DNA from: Trogon surrucura
Lineage: Eukaryota > Chordata > Aves > Trogoniformes > Trogonidae
Length of the DNA stretch: 64,000 bases
Reading direction: 5' to 3'
Assembly (NCBI GenBank): GCA_020746105.1
Contig: CM036618.1
Span: 120,019,161-120,083,160, forward strand
How positions within the stretch are numbered: position 1 is the first letter of the stretch; each line of letters opens with the position of its first letter. Position numbers and translations under genes: made by a program. This document shows, piece after piece, positions 51,151 through 62,415 of the stretch. Below the pieces are notes generated by a model. The model worked only from the letters and a program-made list of their open reading frames with translations, made no database searches and had not been told where the DNA came from.

Positions 51151-52513
51151 GGTATTATATACATACATAACTTAACTATAGCCTTTACCCCTCCCAGGAG
51201 CTGGGTCTGTCCAGCTATCACCTGGCTCTGAGTGCTCACAGGGATACCAAACCCCCACAAAGCTATATTTCTGCCAAAGGGAATAAAAAAATAAAAGGGC
51301 AAACCCCCATGGCTGAGCTCTAACAGGAGCCTGTCTGGGGGCACTCAGCAGCAGCTGGCACAAAATGCCTAAAGAAGCAGCCTGAGCTGCCTGCTGACTT
51401 CTTCTGCCTTTGATTGTACAGCTGAAGCTTCCAGTTCTCCCCAAATTGGACCCGTGCCTGTGAGAAGACATGGAAAGGGAAAAGAGGGAAGAAAAGGACA
51501 AAAAGCTTTTGCCTGTTTTGGTCCGTTTTGAATTGGCGATGTGTCAAAATTTGAAACACTCGCCTTCACCGCTCCTGTTGGTATCTAAATGTGCATCAGA
51601 GTGGTGGTGGCTCTAATTAGGGGGCTGTCTAATTGTGATGGTGTTGTCCCTGGTCTCTCAGAGACAAGAAGATTTCCTGAGGTAAGCAAAGAGAGAGCCT
51701 TGCCGTCAGAAAGGAGCTGCCGTCGTTCCCTGAGAAGAAAGAGATGAAATTAGGCTGCTCCTCGTTGCAAAATGGGATCCCTTCACCCACAGGTTGCCAG
51801 GGCCAAGCCTGAAAGCGGCGAGCAGTGGAGACGGGCGATGATCAGACGATGGCAACATCCAAACGTTTCTTTCATTGTAATGGCCTGAAAATCCTGTGAA
51901 GCCATGAAAGCTTTTTTTTTTTTTCTGATTTAGACTTCAAACCAGCCTTTTCTAGGAGTTTTTTTATACAGTTCTCTTCATCCCTTCTGTTCTCTCTCTG
52001 CCCCGTATAACCTCTCTCCCCTCCCGGTGTTATATTTCCCCCACCGTGTGCTGCCTGTGAGGCAGTGGGGAGGAGAGGGGGTTTCTCTGAGGGCAGGGGC
52101 TGCCAGGCATTGACCCCTGGGCAGCAGGACCTGAAGTCTCCTGCTGTCCCTCTGGCAACCATCAGGAGCAAGTTCTGCAGCTCCCGGAGCACAGCTGCTG
52201 CTGAGGCTGGAGGAAATCATACAAAATCAAAAGAAATTCAATTTTGCACCCACCTCCTCCCACACACACACCTTTGTAGCTCTGCGTGCCTTCCCCTAAG
52301 ACCTAAGCTGCCATCTGCAAAAGCAAGAAAAACCTCATGAAACACCCCTCTGGCGCGTGGGAGGTGTCTTTCCTCTCGAGATCTTTCCAATCTTGGTGGT
52401 TTTGGTAAGAATTAAATCGTCCGAATTCCCCGGCGGTTTTATTTGCGTGCATTGATTCCCAGAGAGGCAGGAAGTTTAGATTGGATTGATTGATCGGCGC
52501 GGCGTTAGCGCTG
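51151..52513. other. Unique DNA, no gene seen
   Basis: Single-copy sequence. Frames of about 106-109 codons on the minus strand have no known domain. A T-run lies near 51911-51924 and a short CA run near 52259-52270. Confidence 0.5.
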
Positions 52514-52578
52514 ATCGATGCGGCGCATTGAAATGAATACAGTCGTCTCGCACTTAATTAGAGATGACTTGGTTATTT
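52514..52578. promoter_or_regulatory. Element B of a duplicated non-coding pair
   Basis: This is the partner of 49790-49854, in the same orientation and 2,724 bp to the right. It keeps ATCGAT, GCGGC, ATGAATA and the identical 13-base core CACTTAATTAGAG with TGACTTGGTT. Just to the left it has TTGATTGAT, which fits the PBX/HOX composite consensus TGATNNAT. It is more CpG-rich than A (GGCGCGGCG lies between the two left motifs). Confidence 0.5.
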
Positions 52579-54370
52579 CCCTGAGCGCTTCGTGTCGGGA
52601 CGGGTGCTCGACGCAGCTGTTGAGCTCGCTGCGAGGGGGAGCGTGGCCAGAGGGTGGTTCTGGTTTGCCTGTAGATGCATAAAAGCAGATGGAGAAAGAA
52701 CAGGAGAAATTTGGAAGGGAGACATTAGCTCGGCAGTTCCTATTTTTGACGAGAGATGGTGGAAATGAAGAGCAGAGCAGCCATCCCCAGGGGATGCGGC
52801 TTGGTCACCAAACCCTTGGGCAGGAGACGAGAGCAGGATGAAGGGTGCTGGACCCCAGCCTCTGTGCTCCGGTTGGTCAGTGGGGTGATGGCTGAGGAGT
52901 CCTCTGCTTAATTCATCATGTTAAACAGCTGCGGAAGAATGGTTTTCAATGAAACAATTATTTACTTGACCGATGGTGAAGTAACATTTTTTTAAAAAGT
53001 GAAACAACCTTAAAAAAATACCCCAAAAGGCAAGTTGCCCACTTGTTTGTTTATTTATACTTGGTCTATCTGACAGCATTTATGAATGATCCATTTGCTT
53101 GGGCTTTGCGGATTATTTACGCCAGGGGGAACAAGTCCATGAGCTGCATCCCAACACGGAGCTGGACACCGCGAGAGATTCCCTGGGCGCCCTGAAGAGC
53201 GGTGGTCCCTGGGGCAGAGGGATGCGGAGGACCTCAGGGCTGCCATCCCCTCACTGGGGAAAGGACTGGCTTCTCCATCTATCCCCACCCTGGCACAAGC
53301 ACTTTCTGGTCCCCCCCCCACCCCCTTCCAGAGGAGCTTCCTGGGCACTGGTGTCCCTTATTTTGGGGGGTTTGCCCCAAAATAGGGAAGAAAGGCTGGG
53401 TCTGAGCCCAGCATCCGTGTCTGCTGGCACTTGGTTTAATTCCTGTGCTACTTGCCACTGGCTGTTTAGTCACCGATTCCCCAGTTGCGTGCGGGCAAAC
53501 CACAGCTGAGCACTCGTCAGGCATCGTTATAAAAATTTTATTATGTAAATTAATTGCGTACATAAGCACTGGCACAGCACATTGCAGGCTTTGCAGCCTC
53601 TACTCCCCTGGATTTCCCGGGTTTGAAAATGTTTGCTTTCCCTTCCAGAAACACCGAAGCACACAAACAGGTTTTTTTTTTTTTGTTACCTTGGGGCAAG
53701 GAGATAAATCATCCAGCACAGAAAAAGGGCACCCAAACTGAGGAGGGAAGGATACAGCCAGCCAGCCTGCCGCGCCCTCGCATCGCCAGCCTTGCTGTCC
53801 CCAATCTCAAATAGCTACAGAACTAAGGGCTTCCCCAGACCCCTAGAAATTGTTTCTAAATGGATGTTGGCTGAATTTGGCTGAATTTATTAACATGTTT
53901 CTTTCCTCAGCCCCCTCCATTTGCTTGTGCTGTTGGTCTTCAGCGATCATTGGTGACTTGGGAGATGGTTCTCCGCTGGCGTCGGGCTGTTCTTCCTCCT
54001 GGACCACGTGTCACAGGAAAAACCTCCATCTCGGTATCTGTCAGGCTGAAAACTTCTCAGAAATGAGCTCCAAAACCACTTTTTTTTTCCCTCTGCAGGT
54101 GTAATCCCATGCTGGGTGGAAACAGTCTGACCACGCCATGGTGTCTCCTGTGTGATGTCTCAAGAGTAACGTCATTTTGATGTTAATTTATCTCCCTGGG
54201 AGCCTTTTGTGAATGTAGGGGGCATGTGGTGATACAGACTCGTCTGTGGAGTAACTCTAACCTGTCTGGATCTTCCTCATGCTCCATGTCAGGAAAAATA
54301 ATTGCAGTCAGAGTATTCCTCATCAGTTTATAGAATTAGTGAAGATTGCGTCTACTAGGCTGGTTTATGT
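52579..54370. other. Unique DNA; element-like part at 52.91-53.13 kb
   Basis: No gene recognised. 52910-53130 is AT-rich with CAATTATTTACTTGACC and TTTATGAATGATCC words and few frames, so it could belong to the same regulatory domain as element B. A C-run lies near 53311-53325. Frames further on (136 codons, 53099-53509) have no known domain. Confidence 0.4.
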
Positions 54371-54538
54371 AAAAAAAATTAAATAATATAAAATAAAATA
54401 ATAAAAAAAAAATAAAATAAAATAATAAAAAAGAGAACAGAATAAAATGAAATAAAATGAAATGAAATGAAATGAAATAAAATAAAATAAAATAAAATAA
54501 AATAAAATAAAATAAAATAAAATAAAATAAAATAAAAT
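54371..54538. repeat. (AAAAT)n microsatellite with GAAAT block
   Basis: About 168 bp of AAAAT pentamers. The left part is irregular, the middle has several GAAAT units (about 54446-54476), and the right part is a pure AAAAT array of about 12 units ending at 54538. Confidence 0.97.
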
Positions 54539-56178
54539 GTGCAGAGAGTGATCCTGGGTATCAGGAATGAGACACGGACAGAAGAGATGTGGGCTTACGG
54601 GTGGGGAACAAGCCCCTGGGTGGGCACCACCGCAAAAGGCTGGAGGTGGGAAATGAAGGACCCCTGCGCAAAGAGGCACCAGTTGTTTGATAAATTACCA
54701 GGCAAATCCAAACAATTAAGCTACACCTCCTATCGGCTGTTTTCACTGATGAAATTTGACAGCAATGAAATCAGCCACCCAGTTTTGCCCTGCCCTGCCC
54801 TGGAGGAAAAGCCGTGGGGAGGCATGAAGAGCAAACGGGGACAACAACTGACTCCGTGGGTGGCTTCATCCCACGGTGCCAAATTCCCCTTTAGTGTTTG
54901 GGGGGTGTTGTACCTTTTTTTTTTTCCTCGAACTGGCGTTTCTCTGCAGAAGGTAACGGAAGACTTTTCTGCTGAAACTGTTCCATTTCGAATAAATACT
55001 GTTTGAACTCTAAAGATGTGGGACTGGGAAACGGCGGGGGAGAGGGAGGCGGGAGCAGGAAGGCCAGCCAGGGATGCTGGGAGGGCATCACCTCCGTCTC
55101 TCGGAGGAGAAAGTCATCTGTCACCCTGGTCGAGGAGTCCCCTACGGTGACACCACCGCCCCAGCTCCCCTGCACACACGGGGTGGCTTAAGTAAGCGGC
55201 AGATGGACTATTATCAGATGTTAGAGGCAAGAGGATTTTTTTTTCAATATGCCTTTTTTTTTATAATCTCCTCTTAAGCAGAGCCACTCAAAGTAAGCCC
55301 CAATTATTTTAGTGTCTTCTTATCCCTTCCTGCTCTGCAAATGCACTTGGCTTTGCAAGTCCTCAGAGGCAATTTGACAGAGGAAAACATGCTTTTAAAA
55401 TATTTATTTTAGATACATTCCCAGAAACATGCTTGCCAGGGAACAGGTGGGGTTTGAGGTTTTTTTTTAACATTTATTCTTTTTTTTCTTATGAGGGATA
55501 AAGTTGCCACCACAGGCTGTTATCCATCAGTGAGATCTGGCATATAATTATGAACTGAGCTCTCGGCTCTGCAGACCCCTGTCTGCCCTTGGCCCCCGTA
55601 CGGCAGCCACCGAGACCAAGGTCTTTTTTAAAAAAAAATTTTCTATTTCATTCGTCCATTGTGTAGCTACGAGTCAAACCTTACAGCTCCACCCTCCTGT
55701 GGGCTCCCTTTTATTATCGCCCAGAAGGTTTCTTCTTCCAAAACCATGGAGGTTTTTCCCTTCAACCCTGTGCCATTCAAAAAGGGTGGGATGGACAGGA
55801 CTTGCTGCTAGAGAGATGACTTTCTTTTTTCCCCTCTTAAACATACACACCTACCATATACAAACCCAAGTACCTTTCACCAATGACAGATGCCAGGGAC
55901 TTAGTACTGGTGCAGCTGCTGGGATGGGCTTTGTAACATCTCTGGTGCAGCAATGGGACCTTTTCCCCTCTGAGCTGCAACAACCTTTTGGTTGAGGCCA
56001 CCCAAAAATCCCTCCGAGGTGTCCATTTCTCACAAGACTCTGACATCAAGAGAATGACAAATTTAAATGAGAACCCAGCTGCATGTGCTGATGATCTCAC
56101 TTTCAAACTGAAACGCCGATGACCAAAACGATGGCTGCGTGATCGGCATGGGATGGAGAGAACAAACACACAAGCACC
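54539..56178. other. Unique DNA, no gene seen
   Basis: Single-copy sequence. A plus-strand frame of 155 codons (54539-55006) starts at the end of the microsatellite and shows no known domain. T-runs lie near 54916, 55240 and 55463, and an A-run near 55630. Confidence 0.5.
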
Positions 56179-56207
56179 ATCGTCTCATCTTCAGGACAAA
56201 CTTTATT
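56160..56207 (-). terminator. Candidate minus-strand polyadenylation site
   Basis: On the minus strand AATAAA lies at 56207-56202. It is followed 24-46 bases downstream by the GT-rich stretch GGTGCTTGTGTGTTTG (plus strand 56178-56163). This spacing matches the established layout of vertebrate poly(A) sites: hexamer, cleavage 10-30 nt on, then a GU-rich element. It would end a transcript coming from higher coordinates. Confidence 0.45.
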
Positions 56208-59200
56208 AATGTTTCTCTTTAACAAACATCGTCGTATGAAGGCATCAGTTCTTTAAGTTTTCCAATGCATGGCACAGACAAAAGGAAAAATAACAGACTC
56301 GAGGGCAAATTCAACATGTGAATGACAAGAGTAAAAGAAGAGGCATGTGAACCAATAGAGCTGCTAGACCATCTATTAGAAGACATTTTTGCAAGCAACA
56401 GTCTACATTGCATTGAAGTAAAAATGTATTTTTGGATCAAGAAAAATTACCTTTTCTAATTTCTAATATTTTTTTTTTTAAAACTTTCCTTTATATCACA
56501 AATGTCAGGGTAAGGCAAATCCTGGATGAATCTTATGATAAAAACCCCTGTTCCCCGAGAAAATAGATCCATATACTCTGTTGTAATTTTTTAAAGCAAA
56601 GCTGGCATGCGCTGCATACAGAAAGAAATATTTTTATTTTTTTTTTTAAGTATTTTATTCAAGTGCCTAAAGCAGAACAGTGTTAATTCACAGAGAGGCT
56701 CTCTCAGTGCTTTATAGAAAGATCGACAATTAGCTGCGGCAAACACGTGAGCCATTATTACAGACTATGTCTCAAACATCCCCTTTGGATGTCTGTACGG
56801 AAGGAAACCCATCCGTCATCGGAGCAGCCACCAGCCCGAGGAATATCGTGCATAATAGCAGGGACGAGCGCTTTCAGACACGGGAGAAGCAGCGATCGAG
56901 CAGAGCCTGACACTTCGTATGCAAACATCAGCACCAAAGGGCTGCTATTCCCTTGATGCCACCTACTGCAAACGCATTTCAGGTTTAAACCAAAAATCTT
57001 TGACATAAATCCCCGTGGGGCAATTGCTGTCTGATGCTTGCTCTTCTACGAAAACAGCTCCCTGCATTTCTGCAGCTCCTGCAAGAGCGGCGGAGATTGC
57101 ACGGAGGGCCACCGGTCCAGCCTCACCTCTAACTCAGCTGAAGAACTCACACTTGTCAAACCACATTCACCTTAAGGCTCGTGAAAAAACTCCAACAACT
57201 CAAACGGAAACCTACCTGAAGATATAGATGCAAACCTGTAGAGCTCAGTTCACCCCACCCCGGGGACCTGGCCCACCTCAGATCTCCTCAACATTACACA
57301 CAGTTGGAAGAGGAGCTCCCCGAGTTCATTCCCAGCCCTGCGGGGCTGGTTCCCTCACTTGCCTGGTCTTTTCACAGCAATCACGCAAAAGGGGAACTGA
57401 GAGGTAAGACACTGCATTTATTCCCCTTCCCCCTTTATCCACTCCTGCCCCGTGACAGCCTGTTTTGATCAAAATCACCAGGTACGAAAAAGCCAGAATC
57501 CTACGGGATGCGCACCGCGCAGAGGCATTATCCACAAGTCCTCCCACTGCAAAACTGCGTTGGCTGGAAACAAGGTGAAGAAACCGCAGAGCAAAAAAAT
57601 TTCTATGTCCCAAAAGACAGGTTCTGCCAAGCACGACCCCAGAGATGGGAAAGAAAAGCAGCAGAGACACTTCGAAGAGAACAAGGAGTTCCTTCTCTGA
57701 GGAGAACAAGAGCCAGAGGAGTGGTATCTAGCAAATCTAGAAGAGCTTAGCAATATTATCAACTCAATTCATAGGCTTAGGTGAGCTCATTTAGCCTTTC
57801 AGCCCAATCCAGAGTTACACGTCCACCAACCTCTGAGACAAACTGGTGGCGAAGAAGCTCCTTAAGATCTTCTCTGGAGCAGTGTCACCAAGGTTAAAAC
57901 ACCTCAAGAGGTGCCCACGGAAATACTCTCCTGATCCCACCAGAAGCAAACATGCTGGAGCCACACACAGGGGCCCTTCGAGGGGTGAAATCTGGGGCTT
58001 TTCTTCTTTTCCTTTCTAATCCTGACACCTTTTCGAATTAACCTGCAGCTGACGGCAGTCATCGACTGCCACAGCCAGCGCTGGGCGCATCAACATTTTA
58101 AAATACAGTTTGTAGCACGTCGCACCCTGGACGCAGGTTGCGTGCTCTTCCGTCAAATGTATTATCTATCAGATTTGGTTACAGCACGGTTGGGAACTCT
58201 ATGTGAAACCCTTTTGTTCCTTTTCTAAAAATTTCAGCGCAGCATTTGCTGGCAGAACAATTGACATATGGTGAGACATTCTTCTCCAAATGACTGTTAA
58301 TTGTTTTTTTTTTAAAAAAAAAATTAAAAAATAAAAGAAATCATGCATACGCAGTAGAAAAATATCATGAGGGCTCACACAATATATGGTGTGAAGCTGT
58401 TGAAAGCCGGGAGTTGTATTTAAAGATGCCTTGAATGTGGAATGCCTGTTATCCTCCATCACTCACAGGCTCGAGGAAGTATCTGTTGCCTACTCCATGC
58501 CTGAAGGTCACACTTAGAGCACGGGCGATGGTATCGAGGTGTCGGGATGACGGAGTCAATGTGCAAACTTTGCTTCCAGTATGGACTCAAGGGAACCCAG
58601 CCAGAGCCTCTTCGAGCAGCCAGGATTCCGACACGATCAACAAGCCTGGAGGTGGGCAACGTGCAGGGCTGTCTCTATCGGTATTTCTGAGATTTTTCGG
58701 GGCATCTAGGCTTTCAAATCCCTAGCGCGAGGAGGGCGGTTGTTTACCAGTGAGTGCGGATTGTAATCCTTTGTGGCAGTTCGTGTTCTCAAAGAAAAAT
58801 TTCCATTTATACCCTAGGGAACAGATTTTTTTTTAAAAAAAAAAGGGGGGGGGAGGTGGGTGGGGAGAAGAATAAACTGGCTCCCACAGGTTGCCTACAG
58901 ACAGTACCGTAACTGGGAAAGAGGATGGAGATGCTGGGAAAGGGGAAGGCCTGGAAACAGGCTACTGGTGATATGATGCAGGAGGAAAAGAGACCCAATA
59001 TAAAACAGGGACTCGCGGTTCAGAAGAAACTGCTGTAATTGCGGGGTTAATTGCAAAACATTGTTAGAACTGGGAAGTTATGTTTCCTTCCAACAGGCTT
59101 ACGGAACAAAATACAATGAAGAACAAAGAGAAATTAAAGCAAAGAGTCGTTTCCCCAAAGCTCCCTCCCTCCCAACCCGCGGAGCATCTCTGCGTGCTCT

Positions 59201-61178
59201 TTTCTGCCAAGAATGATGCCATAGGATGTCAGCGCCTGCCCGTCGGGTTTTCCTCGGGTCTCTCTTCTCCTGCATCTTTCCTTTGAAAGAAAAAAAAAGA
59301 GAAAAAGGGGCAAAATTTCAAATGCCTGCACAGAACCCAGGTCTCATCTTCCCAGCACAGATGCCTACGGTTTATCTTTCCATCACACGCACAGCATGGG
59401 CGTGTGTCACACGGTTTGTATAAAACGGCCGCTATTATCTCTATTACAAATTGACTGCGCTCGTTAGGTTTCGTGGTGTTCCATAAGCGCTGTGCTACCT
59501 ACCTTGAGACCAGAAACCCCCAGCTCAGGTGGGTGCTGCAGTGCTAGACCACAGAACATATGTTACAAAAAAAAAAGCAGCATTAAAACACTAAACACAT
59601 TAAGCAAAGGAATCTCCTCGGCTCTGAAGGAGCCTAGTGAGACCCTCTGAAGTAGAACAGGCTGAGCAATCCTCCCTAGGGACCTGCTCCTTGCAATTAA
59701 AACAAGGTCGGGAAGACTTCGATAGGGAGTCATAAAGGATTCAATGCCTGCTTCTAATCCTGCACATTAAAACGCTGGGCGGGATACGGAACACACTGGC
59801 TTGGGCCCCTTGGCTTCAGAAAGGTGCTGGTAGAGCCATGTCTTGCAGTGCAATTGAAGAGATTAATTAATTGGCTGCTAATTGTGGTATTATTCCCCCG
59901 GGGAACCCTGCCTTTGTAAAGCCAAAACAACCCAAGCCCAAAACATTTGCAGATACTCCTTGCTATGTGAAAATGCAGCGGCATTTCATTAGTTCCTCTT
60001 CCTTTTCTGAACAAATAGAAAATAAAACCAGAAAGCAGGGGAAGGGGAACAGAGGCGTTGTGGAAGATGTATTTGAACGGCGATGACGCCTTCTAGTTCT
60101 GCTTCAGTACTTTTCACCAGGGACCCCCACCGGGCCCATTTCTCACTCGAGCAGGGCAGCAGCGCACTGTCCATATGCTGACAAGGACAAAGGGCTGCGC
60201 TCAGTAATAAGACCTTGTATTTGAAATTTCTGTGATACGGCTGCTGCCATTGTAAAGCCACTCCGTTTGGTCCTGAACTATATGAAATCCCATTACAAGT
60301 GTAAATAATTCATCTTGCTGTTCAGGATATCGGCACCTCACGATAACCCTACGCCAAAGGAAGCAGTGCAGCATTAATGCTTAAAAACTGCTTTTGGGGG
60401 AGAAATGGCAACTGCCTCTTGTGATTAAGGATGAGCCTCAGACTTTTGTTTTCCTGAAAATTACTCATTTTTATCTGGGGCGATGCCTATGACAAACTCC
60501 GCCACAACCACCACCACTGCGGCTCCGGCCATTTCATTATCATTTAATGAATGGAGCCACAAAAAAGCTCCAAAAGTTTGCTGACTTTGCCTTGTTTTTC
60601 AGCGGTATTGCTACAAGTGACATTTGGAAAGCCAAGGGCCATAAACCCCTTGTGATGTGAACCTGTTGTTCCCAGAATATGGATCGCGCAGAACTGAGCT
60701 CGGTTCCAACCGGTATAAATTGCCTGTCATTTTCCTGAGCAATGCCAAAAATTGTTCACTCGGTTACCCTTCTGTTCCATGTCTCGGCGCTGCCTTGCCT
60801 TCTGATGATCTAAGACCTTGCACTGTCTAAATGCATTACAGCTGCAGACTGCTACTATAATATTTACTTGACTAATCAAGTCTACTGGTTATTTGCATTT
60901 TTTGGTATAACACAAGCCGTATTAGACAACTTTTTTTCCTTCATATTCTGTCTTCCTCTTTTTTTAAGAAGAAAAACCAAACCCACACTCTACCGTTAAT
61001 TAAAGTAAATTTAAAAGCAAGTTTTTAAACAGAAACTGGACGGGAAATGGGGAGGAAAAACTAGCCATAAAGGTCTTACCTGTTACTTAAGCTTCCCGCT
61101 CTGTTTCCTTAGGATCATTTATACTCTCAACTTGACTATTCATTTCAGCTGAAAACAAAACGAGACAGTCATCAAATT
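56208..61178 (-). other. Possible long 3' UTR, or intergenic regulatory DNA
   Basis: No CR1 piece and no convincing exon was found in these 5 kb. If the candidate exon at 61179-61512 and the poly(A) site at 56202-56207 are real, this is one long 3' UTR. Element-like, frame-poor parts are 56700-56960, 58200-58420, 59850-60010 and 60480-60790. Chance frames up to 127 codons (57326-57709 minus) have no known domain. Confidence 0.25.
58826..58865 (+). repeat. T9-A10-G9 homopolymer stack with G-quadruplex motif
   Basis: Nine T, ten A and nine G follow directly, then AGGTGGGTGGGG. The G part holds four or more G-runs with short loops on the plus strand, fitting the usual G-quadruplex pattern. Confidence 0.7.
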
Positions 61179-61512
61179 CTATTTGTGACACTTGTTAAGT
61201 TTATCACATCGAGTAACAACTGCTTCTAACCCAAAGGGGACATGTACTGCACTGAAAATTACACGGCGTAAATCCCTAACGAGGTCTCTTAGAGCAGCCA
61301 ACCCAACCTGTGGTTCCACAGAAACCTTCATGAGCAGTCCCGCCAGGTTGTAGGCTTCAGCATGGCTAGAAACGCAAGCCTCCACAGTTAGATTTTTCCT
61401 CTGGTCACCCAGTGTGACTCTGGCACCCAGCTGAGGTGCCCAGCTCAAGAGCTCAAGGACCCTCCTCCTGTGGGCCTCCTGAAGTATCTCCAAAGGGTGA
61501 TTCAGAGTTTTG
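61179..61512 (-). CDS. Candidate terminal coding exon, unknown protein
   Basis: On the minus strand a 110-codon frame runs from an AG acceptor-like site (TACCCCAG, ending at 61513) to a TAG at 61181-61179. The product is protein-like: amphipathic, with segments such as LEILQEAHRRRVLELLSW, AYNLAGLLMKVS and LRDLVRDLRRVIFSAV, and many codons beginning with G, as in real genes. The frame stays open upstream of the acceptor to a stop at 61553-61551, but it has no ATG except one internal Met, so an upstream exon would be needed. The acceptor lacks a good pyrimidine tract, and GGTAAGTACT on the plus strand at the same place is a donor-like word, so the boundary is uncertain. I do not recognise the family. 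It could be a real last exon, a pseudogene fragment or chance. Confidence 0.3.
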
Positions 61513-62235
61513 CTGGGGTAAGTACTCTCAACCCTCTGATTTGAACATCCTCAGGCTTCTGGCAAAGTTCCCGGCAGGACCCGGGGCTGAGTTGCGGGCT
61601 GGACATGGATCCATCTCGAAGGAGATGAATCCATCATTACAGAGATGCTGCTGCTGCCTCCGGGTGTTCTTGAACTGGAAATTGCTGGAGCCAAGGAGAG
61701 ATTCGGGGGCAACATCACTATACTCCCATATATATACCAATTTGCTCGTGTACTATCCATTTAACAAAACCAGTCTTGCCTTTTTTTTTCATCTAAAATG
61801 ACTGAAAACCAAGAAATAATTTAAACAGAAGGCTTAAACTCATTTCAGTGTGACCTTTGTCAAAAATATAATCTAAACTACAGCAGGTGAGATTGTTTCT
61901 GTCTAGGCTAAATATAAAAAGGTTACTTCAGCACACGCATTTGTAAGATTAGTATTTATTCTGCAATAAATTTGAATTGAGCTGTTTATATTAAGGCTTT
62001 TTTTTTTTTCCCTTTCTTTAACCTTGCTTTATATTGTGATATCAGCTACAGATTATGAGTCATTCGACTTGACTGATGGAGAAAATCCTCAAACATAAAT
62101 GGGCGATTTGGAAACTAAGGGAGAAGGGAAAAAAGTCCAGAATCAGCAACTACGCTGCTTCCAGTCAGTATGACCTCTTTCACAGTCAATGCCATGTCAA
62201 CACAACCTGTTGGGTTTTGATGCATTATTTGTAAA
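61513..62235. other. Unique DNA, no gene seen
   Basis: Minus-strand frames of about 70 codons at 61528-61760 end before the candidate exon and cannot be joined to it with confidence. T-runs lie near 61780 and 62000. Confidence 0.45.
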
Positions 62236-62415
62236 TTACTCATCATCCATATGCAGAACAGATACTGTAATGGCTTCCTGGATGTATGTAGTGAATAATA
62301 AGAAAAGCGTCCGATCCTGATTACGGAGCTCTGATGCACATCGCCATTTAGCGACGTTGCCTTCTTCACGGGCATTTGCATAGCAAAGACAGGATACGCT
62401 TAATAAAAAAATCAT
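62236..62415 (-). CDS. Small ORF with signal-peptide-like start (tentative)
   Basis: From an ATG at 62415-62413 the minus strand encodes 59 residues. The first 15 (MIFLLSVSCLCYANA) look like a short secretory signal with an Ala-X-Ala cleavage site, followed by a charged segment and a hydrophobic stretch. No ribosomal context, splice structure or family is recognised. AT-rich DNA yields hydrophobic starts by chance, so this is a weak candidate. Confidence 0.12.
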   Translation of the reverse strand: MIFLLSVSCLCYANAREEGNVAKWRCASELRNQDRTLFLLFTTYIQEAITVSVLHMDDE

